In this document: piece by piece, positions 44,813-53,549 of the stretch
How positions within the stretch are numbered: position 1 is the first letter of the stretch
How the letters are laid out: the number at the start of each line of letters is the position of its first letter
From: Methanothrix soehngenii GP6
GTDB taxonomy: Archaea > Halobacteriota > Methanosarcinia > Methanotrichales > Methanotrichaceae
Length of the DNA stretch: 64,000 nt
Direction: 5' to 3'
Assembly: GCF_000204415.1 (NCBI RefSeq)
Contig: NC_015416.1
Span: forward strand, 992,001-1,056,000
Notes under the pieces: generated by a model
Databases searched by the model: none
What the model was told of the DNA's origin: nothing
What the model saw: only the letters and a program-made list of their open reading frames with translations
Program-made: the position numbers and the translations under genes

Positions 44813-46057
44813 CTACTCTGGCGGTTTTGGATGCTTCAGCATTGTGAAGGCTATCACTATTCCCAAAGCGGCCAGAAGGGCGACATAGGGGAATACGCCC
44901 ACATAGCTTCCAGACATCTCCTTTATCGCTGCAGCCAGCTGTGGTCCTACGATGGCACCGATACCATATGCTAGGAAGACGACGCCGTAGTTCCTGGGAT
45001 AGTCACAGGTGCCAAAGAAGCTTGCCGTTGCCGTGGGTGCTATGGCCAGCCAGCCTCCCAGACACATCCACAGAATGGCAAATGCCACAATGTAGATCGT
45101 GGTTGCACCAGGCACAGCCATCTGCCACATCATCAATGATGCCAGGCCGATCAGTACGAATGACACTATGGCAGCATTTCTGGGGGTGATCTTGTCCGTC
45201 AGCGTTCCAAATATAGGTCTGCCACCACCGTTGAATATGGCGAAGAATCCCACCAGCATGGAAGCCAGTCCAGATTCAATCAGGATTACCTCCTGGCCCA
45301 CCGGTTTAGATATGCCTATGGCCATCAATCCTGCCACACATCCTATGAAGTAGCAGAGCCAGAGACCGTAAAATGTGGTGGACTTGAGCATCTGTTCGCG
45401 CTTGAACTCGCATGTCACTGCTGCGCCTGGTTTGGGCGCCGGAGGGTTCCAGCCCGCTGGTTTGTATCCTGCTGGCGGGAAGACCAATGGCATTGAGCAG
45501 AGGGTGATGATTATGATGAACGCAATTCCAAAGAACCGGAATGTGCTCATGACATCGAATGCCTCGATTAGGTATGTGGCGATATTGGCGGTGAAGAAAG
45601 CCGAAAAGCCGAATCCAAGCACAGTTAGGCCTACCGCGAGACCTCTTTTATCGGGGAACCATCTGGCTGATACTGCAACCGGACAGCCGTAGGCAATTCC
45701 CACCCCAAGGCCTCCGACGATGCCGTAAGTGGGGATGAGCATAGAGGTTGAGCTGGACATGGATGCCAGCAACCAGCCCAATCCGCATATGATTCCACCC
45801 AGCATAGCCATCTTGCGAGGCCCGTATTTTTCGATATACTTTCCGGAAAAGACCATGGCAACAGAGAATACAAACAGGAAGATTGAAAACGGCAATAGTA
45901 CTTCGCTCGCTGATACAGTCTGACCCATTGCCGCGAAGTGAGCAGTCAGAGGATTGACGAAGACAGACCATGAATAAACGCTACCAAGGCATAACATGAT
46001 TATGGTGCCTAGAATTACAAACAACCACCGCCCGCCGGGCGGGTCCTTCTGAACCAT
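44813..46057 (-). CDS. OFA-family MFS transporter (oxalate/formate antiporter-like)
   Basis: 414 residues, 12 predicted transmembrane segments in two six-helix halves. The start RWLFVILGTIIMLCLGSVYS and the RWFPDKRGLAVGLTV loop are typical of the OFA subfamily, whose members move oxalate, formate, lactate or other monocarboxylates. The substrate is uncertain; in an aceticlastic methanogen acetate or another small carboxylate is a reasonable idea. GAGGTGA lies about 9 bases before ATG 46057. Confidence 0.87.
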   Translation of the reverse strand: MVQKDPPGGRWLFVILGTIIMLCLGSVYSWSVFVNPLTAHFAAMGQTVSASEVLLPFSIFLFVFSVAMVFSGKYIEKYGPRKMAMLGGIICGLGWLLASMSSSTSMLIPTYGIVGGLGVGIAYGCPVAVSARWFPDKRGLAVGLTVLGFGFSAFFTANIATYLIEAFDVMSTFRFFGIAFIIIITLCSMPLVFPPAGYKPAGWNPPAPKPGAAVTCEFKREQMLKSTTFYGLWLCYFIGCVAGLMAIGISKPVGQEVILIESGLASMLVGFFAIFNGGGRPIFGTLTDKITPRNAAIVSFVLIGLASLMMWQMAVPGATTIYIVAFAILWMCLGGWLAIAPTATASFFGTCDYPRNYGVVFLAYGIGAIVGPQLAAAIKEMSGSYVGVFPYVALLAALGIVIAFTMLKHPKPPE

Positions 46058-46474
46058 AATTTAATTCACCTCACTGAATACATCTAAATATCAATAATCA
46101 TCAAACAATACTTTGAATGAATGTAATCATTGCAAATTTGTATATCACTTTGCACTCGTCCTCTTGCTTACCTCCTTATCCCCCTCATCACCCTCGAAGG
46201 ATTATTCAATGGCTTTGAATCTATTTTGCCCCCCCCTATATTTAAAATTAGCGGCAATTGTCTGGATTATAGATTATAATATTGCACATATCGCAAAAAT
46301 GGACAGCACTATTGACAATCGGATTCGATATGTATTCTAATGATCAGAATATGACGCACCTTCAGGAGACACTATATTAATCAATATCTACGATGACATA
46401 TAGCTCCTTTTGCAATCGTCGTTAATGGCAATCTCTTTTAAGGTGAATGGTGAATATGCGAAAAGGTGGTAAAT
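46058..46474. other. Intergenic region, divergent promoters
   Basis: 417 bp between divergently transcribed transporter and carbonic anhydrase genes. AT-rich, with several TATA-like tracts (for example TATTTAAAATT near 46241). No supported coding sequence or RNA gene is seen. Confidence 0.5.
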
Positions 46475-47044
46475 ATGCTCAAGGCCAATTGCAGAACCTC
46501 ATGGAATAGCACTGAGATCATGCCCCAGATACATTCCTCGTCCTATGTGGATGAGTCGGCGACGATCATAGGCGATGTGCGCGTCGGCAAAGATGTCTAT
46601 ATCGCTCCATCCGTATCCCTGCGGGCGGATGAAGCCAGCCCCATAATCATTGGTGATGAATGCAACATCCAGGATAGCGCCGTCTTTCACGGCCTCAAGG
46701 GAAGCTCCATCGAGCTGGGAGAGAATGTCTCCGTCGCCCATGGAGCGGTCATTCATGGGCCCATCAAGATGGGAGACGAGTGTTTTGTGGGCTTCAACTC
46801 CGTGGTTCACGCCTCAACCCTGGGAAAGAAATGCTTTGTCGGCCACCTGGCAGCAGTCATAGGCGTCAATCTGAAGGATGGCAGTTTTGTGCCCCACGGT
46901 AAAGTCGTCGATACTCAGGAGAAGGCGGATGCTCTTGGCCGCGTGCCGGAGAGCCTCAAGGACTTCAATGAGGAGGTGGTGGAGGTAAACTGCGAGTTCG
47001 CCAAAAGCTATGGCATTCGGAGGAAGTCCTGCGTGGGGCAGTGA
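46475..47044 (+). CDS. Gamma-class carbonic anhydrase family protein
   Basis: 189 residues of left-handed beta-helix hexapeptide repeats (IIGDVRVGKDVYIAPSVSL, IIIGDECNIQDSAVFHG). Candidate zinc histidines are in VFHG, VAHG and VIHG, matching the His81/117/122 pattern of the Methanosarcina Cam family. No signal peptide, and the acidic loop of Cam is reduced, so it resembles cytosolic CamH. It may speed CO2/bicarbonate exchange during acetate use. ATG 46475 follows GGTGGT. Confidence 0.85.
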   Translation: MLKANCRTSWNSTEIMPQIHSSSYVDESATIIGDVRVGKDVYIAPSVSLRADEASPIIIGDECNIQDSAVFHGLKGSSIELGENVSVAHGAVIHGPIKMGDECFVGFNSVVHASTLGKKCFVGHLAAVIGVNLKDGSFVPHGKVVDTQEKADALGRVPESLKDFNEEVVEVNCEFAKSYGIRRKSCVGQ

Positions 47045-47143
47045 GTTCCCCCTGAAAACCCAGAACTTTTTTTGCTTCATCATCCAGACAATAAATATAT
47101 ACATCCCTAGCTTAAGTCCCCATCAGAATTTAGGTGATTTATA

Positions 47144-48172
47144 ATGGCCAAGATCAAAGCAGGCGTCTTAGGTGCCACCGGTGCCGTTGGACAGCGTTTC
47201 ATAGAAGGACTGAAGAGCCATCCCTGGTTTGAGCTCACCAGCCTTGCCGCATCGGAGAGGAGCGCGGGCAAGAAGTACCGCGAGGCGGCAAAATGGCGTC
47301 TGGAGAGCGAGCTTCCCGATGACATAGCAGAGATGACGGTGGTCAATGTCGACCCGAGAGAGGTGGATGCCGATATAGTCTTCTCCGCTCTTCCCGCTGC
47401 CGATGCCATGTCCGTCGAGCCTGCCTTTGCTGCTGCTGGCTGTGCTGTGGCCAGCAATACCAGCTCATATCGCATGGTGGAGGATGTCCCCCTTCTCATA
47501 CCGGAGTGCAACCACGAACATCTGGACATAATAAAGGTGCAAAGGGAGAAGAGGGGCTGGGAGGGATTCCTCACCACCAATCCCAACTGCACAACCATCA
47601 TGTTCACCCTTCCTCTCAAGCCCCTGATGAAGTTCGGGATAGAGAGCGTGCATATGGCCTCCATGCAGGCGGTGAGCGGAGCAGGCTATGAGGGAGTGCC
47701 ATCCATGGCGATACTGGGAAATGTCATTCCCTATATCGGCGGGGAGGAGGAGAAGTGTGAGACCGAGCCCCAGAAGATCCTGGGCCATTTTGACGGGGAG
47801 AGGATCATCAACGCCAACTTCTCCATAAGCGCAAGCTGCCATCGGGTTCCGGTGATGGACGGCCATACCGAGGCCCTCTGGGTGAAGATGAGAGATAACC
47901 CCACCCCAGAAGAGGTGAGACAGGCCATGCTGGACTTCGATCCGGGCCTCGATGATCTGCCCACATCGCCCAAGAAGGCGCTCATCGTCAAGGATGAGCC
48001 CGACCGGCCCCAGCCCAGGCTGGACCGCATGCGGGGCAACGGGATGTCCGTCTCCGTGGGCCGGATCCGCTCAGGAATCAGGTTCATCTGCATGGGCCAC
48101 AATACCGTGCGCGGAGCAGCAGGGGCGAGCATACTCAATGCCGAGCTTCTGGTAAAGAAAGGACTGCTCTAA
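47144..48172 (+). CDS. asd: Aspartate-semialdehyde dehydrogenase
   Basis: 342 residues. NADP-binding GATGAVGQRF at the start, catalytic Cys149 in TTNPNCTTIM, and the later SCHRVPVMDGHTEA segment identify the archaeal/fungal-type ASADH. Product L-aspartate-semialdehyde feeds threonine, methionine and lysine, and here also ectoine via EctB. AGGTGAT lies 7 bases upstream of ATG. It is 6 kb from the ect operon and on the opposite strand. Confidence 0.95.
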   Translation: MAKIKAGVLGATGAVGQRFIEGLKSHPWFELTSLAASERSAGKKYREAAKWRLESELPDDIAEMTVVNVDPREVDADIVFSALPAADAMSVEPAFAAAGCAVASNTSSYRMVEDVPLLIPECNHEHLDIIKVQREKRGWEGFLTTNPNCTTIMFTLPLKPLMKFGIESVHMASMQAVSGAGYEGVPSMAILGNVIPYIGGEEEKCETEPQKILGHFDGERIINANFSISASCHRVPVMDGHTEALWVKMRDNPTPEEVRQAMLDFDPGLDDLPTSPKKALIVKDEPDRPQPRLDRMRGNGMSVSVGRIRSGIRFICMGHNTVRGAAGASILNAELLVKKGLL

Positions 48173-48211
48173 ATTGGCGGCATTTGAAAAGCAGTATGCT
48201 CTGATCGAAAC

Positions 48212-49177
48212 ATGTTGATAATAGCCTGGGAGTTGACGGCCGCCTGCAATTTATCCTGTCGGTATTGCCGCGCTTCTGCCTCTCATGAGCCGGACCAGGG
48301 CGAGCTGGACACAGATGAGGCCAAAAGGTTCGTAGAGAGCATTGCTCCCCTGAAGCCGATGCTCATCCTCAGCGGGGGAGAGCCTCTGCTGCGGCCCGAC
48401 CTATTTCAAATCATCAGGCTTGCCGTATCTCTTGGCATCCGGGTCTCATTGGCCAGCAACGGAACCCTGATAACCTCGGGGCTGGCAGAGGAGATTGCCG
48501 ACTCCGGGGTATCACGGGTGAGCATTAGCCTGGATGGAGCGGACGCAGCAATGCACGACCATGGCCGGGGCCAGGGGAGCTTCGAGCGGTCGATTAAGGG
48601 AATAGAAAATCTCCGCGGCCGGGTCGACTTCCAGATCAACTTCACAGTCACCCAGAAGAACCAATCCGAGCTCATCCGGATCTTCGACTTGGCGGAGAAG
48701 CTGGGTGCAGCTGCGCTTCACATCTTCTTTCTGGTACCTACGGGCAGGGGAAGGGAGGAGGACGTCATCACTCCCGTGCGGCAGGAGGAGATGCTCCGCC
48801 AGATCGAGGGAGAGATGGATCGAAGGACATTGGAGGTGCAGGTCACCTGCGCTCCCCAGTACGCCCGCTTGAAGAAGCCGGGTCATGGAAGAGGAAGCGG
48901 AGGATGTCTTGCCGGAAGGAGGTTTGTATTCGTATCCCGCAAGGGTGAGGTCTATCCCTGCGGCTATCTTCCTCTCCGGGTCGGAAGCGTCAGGGAAAAG
49001 AATTTTATAGAGATATGGGAGAACTCTCCCGAGCTTCAAGCCCTGCGTGAGGGAAGGCTGAAGGGAAAATGCGGCCGGTGCGAATTTTCCCGAAGCTGCG
49101 GCGGCTGCCGGGCCCGGGCCTATGCCCTGACTGGGGATTATCTGCAGTCCGATCCTTCATGCCGCCTGGAGGCATAA
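48212..49177 (+). CDS. ahbD: Radical SAM/SPASM heme b synthase-like protein
   Basis: 321 residues. The radical SAM cluster motif CX3CX2C is C12-C16-C19 (TAACNLSCRYC), followed by LSGGEPLLRPDLF. The C-terminus carries a SPASM-like Cys set (CGYLPLRVG, CGRCEFSRSCGGC, then C). This pattern fits AhbD, which decarboxylates Fe-coproporphyrin III to heme b in the siroheme-dependent pathway; AhbC and NirJ are close relatives, so AhbD is preferred but not certain. An AhbA/B-like gene follows 2 bp downstream, strongly supporting the pathway. Confidence 0.83.
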   Translation: MLIIAWELTAACNLSCRYCRASASHEPDQGELDTDEAKRFVESIAPLKPMLILSGGEPLLRPDLFQIIRLAVSLGIRVSLASNGTLITSGLAEEIADSGVSRVSISLDGADAAMHDHGRGQGSFERSIKGIENLRGRVDFQINFTVTQKNQSELIRIFDLAEKLGAAALHIFFLVPTGRGREEDVITPVRQEEMLRQIEGEMDRRTLEVQVTCAPQYARLKKPGHGRGSGGCLAGRRFVFVSRKGEVYPCGYLPLRVGSVREKNFIEIWENSPELQALREGRLKGKCGRCEFSRSCGGCRARAYALTGDYLQSDPSCRLEA

Positions 49178-49179
49178 GG

Positions 49180-49644
49180 ATGGATGAGATCGATCTTCGG
49201 CTGCTTTCCCTGGTTCAGGTGGGATTCCCTCTGACTCCCAAACCCTTCGAGGATCTGGGAGGACTCTTAAGCCTTGAGGAGAAGGAGGTCATTGAAAGGC
49301 TGGACGGTCTGCAAAAAGAGGGGCTAGTGAGGAGGATCGGCCCCATCCTCGACCTGCGCAGGCTGGGACGGAGCGGAATTCTGGCCGCTCTTCAGGTCTC
49401 CCCAGAAGAAGCGGATGGTTTGGCTGAGTTCGTTAATCAGTACCAAGAAGTCTCTCATAACTACCTCCGGCCAAATGAGAGCGGCTACAATATGTGGTTT
49501 ACCGTCTCAGCAACTGAGGAGCGCATTCAAGAGGTGCTGGAGGAGATCAGAAAAAGCACCGGGCGAAGGATGCTTGTTCTCCCCACGGGCAGGATATTTA
49601 AGATCGGAGTCAAATTCGATATAATGTGTGAAGAGGAGGAATAA
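49180..49644 (+). CDS. ahbB: Siroheme decarboxylase subunit (AhbA/AhbB family, Lrp-like)
   Basis: 154 residues with an Lrp/AsnC-like winged helix (residues about 1-65, FEDLGGLLSLEEKEVIERLD, RRIGPILDLRRLG) and an alpha/beta C-terminal half containing HNYLRPNESGYNMWFTVSA, the family signature with the catalytic His/Tyr area. The enzyme removes two acetate carboxylates from siroheme. The partner subunit is not in the window, so A or B is a guess. GGAGG is 7 bases upstream; 2 bp after ahbD, 1-bp overlap with the thioredoxin gene. Confidence 0.85.
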   Translation: MDEIDLRLLSLVQVGFPLTPKPFEDLGGLLSLEEKEVIERLDGLQKEGLVRRIGPILDLRRLGRSGILAALQVSPEEADGLAEFVNQYQEVSHNYLRPNESGYNMWFTVSATEERIQEVLEEIRKSTGRRMLVLPTGRIFKIGVKFDIMCEEEE

Positions 49645-49916
49645 TGACAAAGCCAATACTGATGGACTTTTATGCAGACTGGTGCGGGCCGTGCAAGCAG
49701 CAGGGTCCCATCTTCGAGGCATTGGCCGAGAAGATGAAGGATGTGGCTGATTTCAAGAAGATCAATGTTGACCGGGAGGGAGACCTGGCCATGGAGAAGG
49801 GCATATTTGTGGTGCCCACATTGATACTGGAGAGAGATGGCGTAGAGATCAATAGATGGATGGGGCTCGCCTCTGAGAAGGAGCTGGCCGATGCCATCAA
49901 CAAGTCCTTAGAGTAA
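49644..49916 (+). CDS. Thioredoxin
   Basis: 90 residues, short archaeal form. The redox motif WCGPC is at residues 13-17 and the cis-Pro lies in VVPTLI. It overlaps the upstream gene by one base (TAATG), so it belongs to the ahb operon, where it may keep enzyme thiols reduced or simply be co-expressed. GAGGAGG is 5 bases upstream. Confidence 0.93.
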   Translation: MTKPILMDFYADWCGPCKQQGPIFEALAEKMKDVADFKKINVDREGDLAMEKGIFVVPTLILERDGVEINRWMGLASEKELADAINKSLE

Positions 49917-49931
49917 TATAAGATGCTGGAC

Positions 49932-50090
49932 GGCTCTTCGCTGAATTATGTGGGTGAGGTCTGGCAGAGAATATAGCTTCTGTTCCTCTGCGTCTCTGTG
50001 GTTGGGTCAGTGCACCACGGTTCGCCACAGAGGCACAGAGACACAGAGAATCTCCAATTCAAATTTACCCATGCCAAATAGCGAGGAGCC
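49932..50090. repeat. Inverted-repeat element type A, copy 3
   Basis: 159 bp, same length as copy 1 at 4168-4326, with ends GGCTCTTCGCT and AGCGAGGAGCC. The inner palindrome is especially good: CCTCTGCGTCTCTGTGG pairs with CCACAGAGGCACAGAG. It sits 16 bp after the thioredoxin stop and may double as a transcript end structure. Confidence 0.87.
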
Positions 50091-50194
50091 TGCTAGATTT
50101 AGGAGACCTTCCCAGGGTCCCAGCTTAATTAGCATCGATATTATTTGAAAAAAGCGACATCTTCTAAGCTTAGGGAAGAGGAGGGACAAAGAGG

Positions 50195-51172
50195 ATGCAG
50201 GAAGGCGGCAAATCGAAGGGCGGAATTGAGCCAGTCAGAAGGATCAACAGCCGCGGCAGCTGTGCGCCCCACCTCGCCATTCGCTTCGATTCCCATCTAT
50301 TCTCCATAGATACCAGCCGCGCTCCCAAGGCCTGCACCCAGCCGGATGCCTATCTCATCACCCATGCCCATAGCGATCACTATGGCAAGTCGGCCATGAA
50401 CTCGCCAAGAGCGGTGGCTTCCGTCCAAACGGCCCGCGCTCTGGAGATTCGTTATGGCCGGGAGTACATGGGCCGAACCTTTGAGGTGGGCGAGAGCATC
50501 ATGGTGGATGAGGTCAGGATTAACACCCATCCCACCGGCCACACCATAGGCTCCTCTGCCTTCTCCTGGCAGACGGAGACCGGGGAGAGGGTGCTGGTCA
50601 CCGGGGATGTTAAGGACTACCATCACCTTCCTCGCTGCGACTATCTGGTCACCGAGGCCAACTATGGCGATCCCTATGATCCCTCCTGCATCTTCGAGGA
50701 TGATCTGGCCGGATTTTATGAGGCTTTGGAGGAGGGGGCGAGCTTCGGGGCCTATGCCTTCGGCAAAGCCCAGAGAGCTGTGGCTCTGATGAGGGCCATG
50801 GGCTACAAGGATGAGATCGGCATGGACGAGAAGTGCCTGGCCCTGACACAGGAATTGATGAAGGAGGTGGCAGGACCCCTGACCCCGATTAACGGTAGCG
50901 GCTTTAATGTGGTCACACCCTGGAGCCTTTATCAGGTTCCGGGAAGAAATAAGTACTTTTTAACCGGGCGAAGGGATAGTCATTACCCCACCATCCAGCT
51001 CAGCGACCATCTGGACTTTCGGGGACTGATGAGGATGATAGAGCATATATCGCCCCGGAAGCTCCTGGTCTACCATCCGGCCAGCGAGAGGGCAAGCCTT
51101 TTGGCTCACTATCTGCAGCAATGCGGCATGGATACGACCTGTCTTGATCTGATCGAGGAGTATGTAAGGTGA
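50195..51172 (+). CDS. MBL-fold metallohydrolase, RNA/DNA exonuclease-like
   Basis: 325 residues. The metallo-beta-lactamase motif HAHSDHYG (near residue 57) is followed by HPTGHTIGSSAF, TGDVKD and VTEANYGDP, typical of beta-CASP/SNM1/Ysh1-type nucleases; the C-terminal SDHLDFRGLMRMIEH-YHPASERA supplies a late His. It lacks KH domains, so it differs from archaeal CPSF1. Possibly an exonuclease in DNA repair or RNA 3' trimming. GAGGAGGG precedes the ATG. Confidence 0.82.
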   Translation: MQEGGKSKGGIEPVRRINSRGSCAPHLAIRFDSHLFSIDTSRAPKACTQPDAYLITHAHSDHYGKSAMNSPRAVASVQTARALEIRYGREYMGRTFEVGESIMVDEVRINTHPTGHTIGSSAFSWQTETGERVLVTGDVKDYHHLPRCDYLVTEANYGDPYDPSCIFEDDLAGFYEALEEGASFGAYAFGKAQRAVALMRAMGYKDEIGMDEKCLALTQELMKEVAGPLTPINGSGFNVVTPWSLYQVPGRNKYFLTGRRDSHYPTIQLSDHLDFRGLMRMIEHISPRKLLVYHPASERASLLAHYLQQCGMDTTCLDLIEEYVR

Positions 51173-51463
51173 GATCATAGATATGAAAAGAATTAAAGCA
51201 AGCTACTTATCCAATTTTCCCGATCATATATACAATAATTACCTGCATCAATATATATGACCATGCCAGCAGCTGAATTGATTCGATGATAAGAGGCACT
51301 GGCGCAATAGCTTATGCTACAGAAAATGATAGCCCAAAGCATTTTTATATTCCTTGTGCCCTGCAATAGTCAGCTGATTATGCTGCCAGAATATTATAGA
51401 ATTAATTGGTCGAATCGTAATGCAGTAATGGCCATTTTTATTATTATTGCATAGCAAGGATGG

Positions 51464-52396
51464 GTGGAGACTTTGGTGGGGGAGATCACAGCCATATTGC
51501 CTGCCTATAACGAGGAGGTATCCATAGGCAGCATCGTCCTGCGCACCCGCAAGTTCGCTGACCGGGTGATAGTAGTAGATGATGGCAGTCTCGACCGAAC
51601 CGCTGAGGTTGCAGCGCTGGCAGGCGCTCAGGTGCTGCGCCATGAAATGAACCTGGGAAAGGGAGCGGCCCTCAAGACTGGCTTCTCCTTACTCAATGGC
51701 GATGCAGTTATCGTCACCATCGACACCGACGGGCAGCACGATCCGGCTGACATCCCACGCCTGGTTCGTCCCATACTAAAGGGAGAAGCGGATATGGTCA
51801 ACGGCAGCCGTTATCTCAACGGCAATAAGAGAGATACGCCCATATATCGTCGAATGGGCCAGAAGGTTCTGGATGTGGCCACCAACATAGGCTGTGGCCT
51901 ATCAGTAACCGATACCCAGAGCGGATTCAGGGCCTTTGCTGGCCGGACCAAGGGGATATTCCGTTTTGAACAGAAGGGGCTGGCAATAGAGAGCGAGATG
52001 CTGGCCGACGCCGCTTCTGCGGGCCTGCGCATCAAGGAGGTAGAAATCGGGGTGCGCTATGATGTGAATTGCTCCTCAGAGAACCCAGTGGTCCATGGAC
52101 TCAGGGTACTGATCAATGTCTTACAGGACATGCAGCTGCGAAAGCCTCTAATATGCTTCACCATTCCTGGATTGGCAATGGCGGCGGCAGGAATATTAAT
52201 GGGGCTGGAATTCCTCCAAGCCTTTGCTCATGGAGGGAGCCTGCAATACGGCCTTGCTTTAATAATGATCTTGCTTGTGCTGCTGGGATCATTTCTCGCG
52301 CTCACAGGTATGGTTCTCCATATACTCTCGAGGGTTATGCACGAGTTTAAAAGAGAGCTCATGGCGCAGGGAAGGCAAAACAAGGAGGCGGACTAG
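51464..52396 (+). CDS. GT2 family glycosyltransferase with C-terminal membrane helices
   Basis: 310 residues. Dolichol-phosphate-mannose-synthase-like domain: ILPAYNEEVSIGSIVL, VVDDGSLDRTAE, and DTDGQHDPADIP (catalytic Asp residues), with two transmembrane helices at the end. Likely charges a lipid phosphate with a hexose for glycan assembly. The start is GTG 51464 or GTG 51476. The first gene of the glycan cluster, preceded by a 291-bp AT-rich spacer. Confidence 0.88.
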   Translation: METLVGEITAILPAYNEEVSIGSIVLRTRKFADRVIVVDDGSLDRTAEVAALAGAQVLRHEMNLGKGAALKTGFSLLNGDAVIVTIDTDGQHDPADIPRLVRPILKGEADMVNGSRYLNGNKRDTPIYRRMGQKVLDVATNIGCGLSVTDTQSGFRAFAGRTKGIFRFEQKGLAIESEMLADAASAGLRIKEVEIGVRYDVNCSSENPVVHGLRVLINVLQDMQLRKPLICFTIPGLAMAAAGILMGLEFLQAFAHGGSLQYGLALIMILLVLLGSFLALTGMVLHILSRVMHEFKRELMAQGRQNKEAD

Positions 52397-52410
52397 CTAA
52401 GAGGATCACT

Positions 52411-53517
52411 ATGGAGAGACAAATGAGAGGGCACGCCGGAGACGGGGACGAATTAGCCAGCATAATAATAGTCCTTTACAATAGCAGTCGCTATATTGAA
52501 CCATGCATTGAATCTATCATGAGGCAGGACTATCCTCATGAGATCATTGCAGTCGATAATAATTCCAGAGATGATAGCTGCCAGATCCTGAAGGAAAAAT
52601 ACCCCCATGTCAGGCTGATCAAAAATCAGGAGAATGCTGGTTATGGGGCAGGAAATAATGAAGGAGTTAAATATGCATCTGGCAAATATATCGTCATTCT
52701 CAATCCTGATACCATTGTGGAAGAGAGATGGTTAAGAGAGCTCATCGAACCATTAAGAAATGAGGATAAACTCATCACCACTCCTAAAATCCTTACATAT
52801 GACGGTGAGCTTATCAATACCTGTGGCGCTATCAATCATTTCTCAGGCTTAACTTTCACCAGAGGATTGGGATGTCCCATTGATATGCCATTCTGCAAAA
52901 CGCGGGTTAGCGGATTCTCTGGTTGCTCTTTTGCAATTAGACGAGATCTCTACTTAAGCCTTGGCGGTTTTGATCAGAGATTTTTCATGTATAATGATGA
53001 TGCTGATTTGTCGTGGAGAGCCAATTTAAACGGATTCAAAATACTATATATCCCTCAATCGACTGTCAAGCACGATTATACTCTGAAAATGTCACCTAAA
53101 AAACTATACCATTTAGAGAAAGGAAGATACACAATCCTGAGAAAATACCTCTCCACAGAGTGTTTGTTGCTGCTTGGTCCTTCTTTGCTGATCACAGAAA
53201 TACTAACATTCGGCTTTGCCTCAAGACATGGCATGGCATATTTATATAATAAGATGCTTGCCATGTTGCATGGCTTAACGGATGAAATCACGCCTGTTAA
53301 AGGAAATTCTCACCTTCTGATTGGTTCATTAGATGATAGGATTCCGGATGATCAACTGACCACATACAAGCTGGATGTCTTTATCATAAGGTCAATTAAT
53401 TTTATATATTCATTTAACTTTTCTTGTCTAAAGGCCATAAAGATGTCGTATCAAAAGCAGATCGAGAAGAGAGTGTTGCAGATATCTCATAGATTGCTGA
53501 ATAATCCCGTTGATTGA
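52411..53517 (+). CDS. GT2 family glycosyltransferase (WbbL/rhamnosyltransferase-like)
   Basis: 368 residues. ASIIIVLYNSSRYIEPCIES, AVDNNSRDDS, NPDTIVEERWL and GFDQRFFMYNDDADLSWR match the WbbL-like branch of family 2. No N-terminal signal, with a weakly hydrophobic C-terminal region of amphipathic helices. GAGGATC precedes ATG 52411. From this gene onwards base composition becomes clearly more AT-rich than upstream. Confidence 0.88.
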   Translation: MERQMRGHAGDGDELASIIIVLYNSSRYIEPCIESIMRQDYPHEIIAVDNNSRDDSCQILKEKYPHVRLIKNQENAGYGAGNNEGVKYASGKYIVILNPDTIVEERWLRELIEPLRNEDKLITTPKILTYDGELINTCGAINHFSGLTFTRGLGCPIDMPFCKTRVSGFSGCSFAIRRDLYLSLGGFDQRFFMYNDDADLSWRANLNGFKILYIPQSTVKHDYTLKMSPKKLYHLEKGRYTILRKYLSTECLLLLGPSLLITEILTFGFASRHGMAYLYNKMLAMLHGLTDEITPVKGNSHLLIGSLDDRIPDDQLTTYKLDVFIIRSINFIYSFNFSCLKAIKMSYQKQIEKRVLQISHRLLNNPVD

Positions 53518-53549
53518 ATAAATTTGAATCATATGACTGAAGCACATAT

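Noticed and set aside
46113-46340. 75-codon frame between the transporter and carbonic anhydrase
   Set aside because: AT-rich spacer with promoter-like tracts; no binding site or family resemblance.
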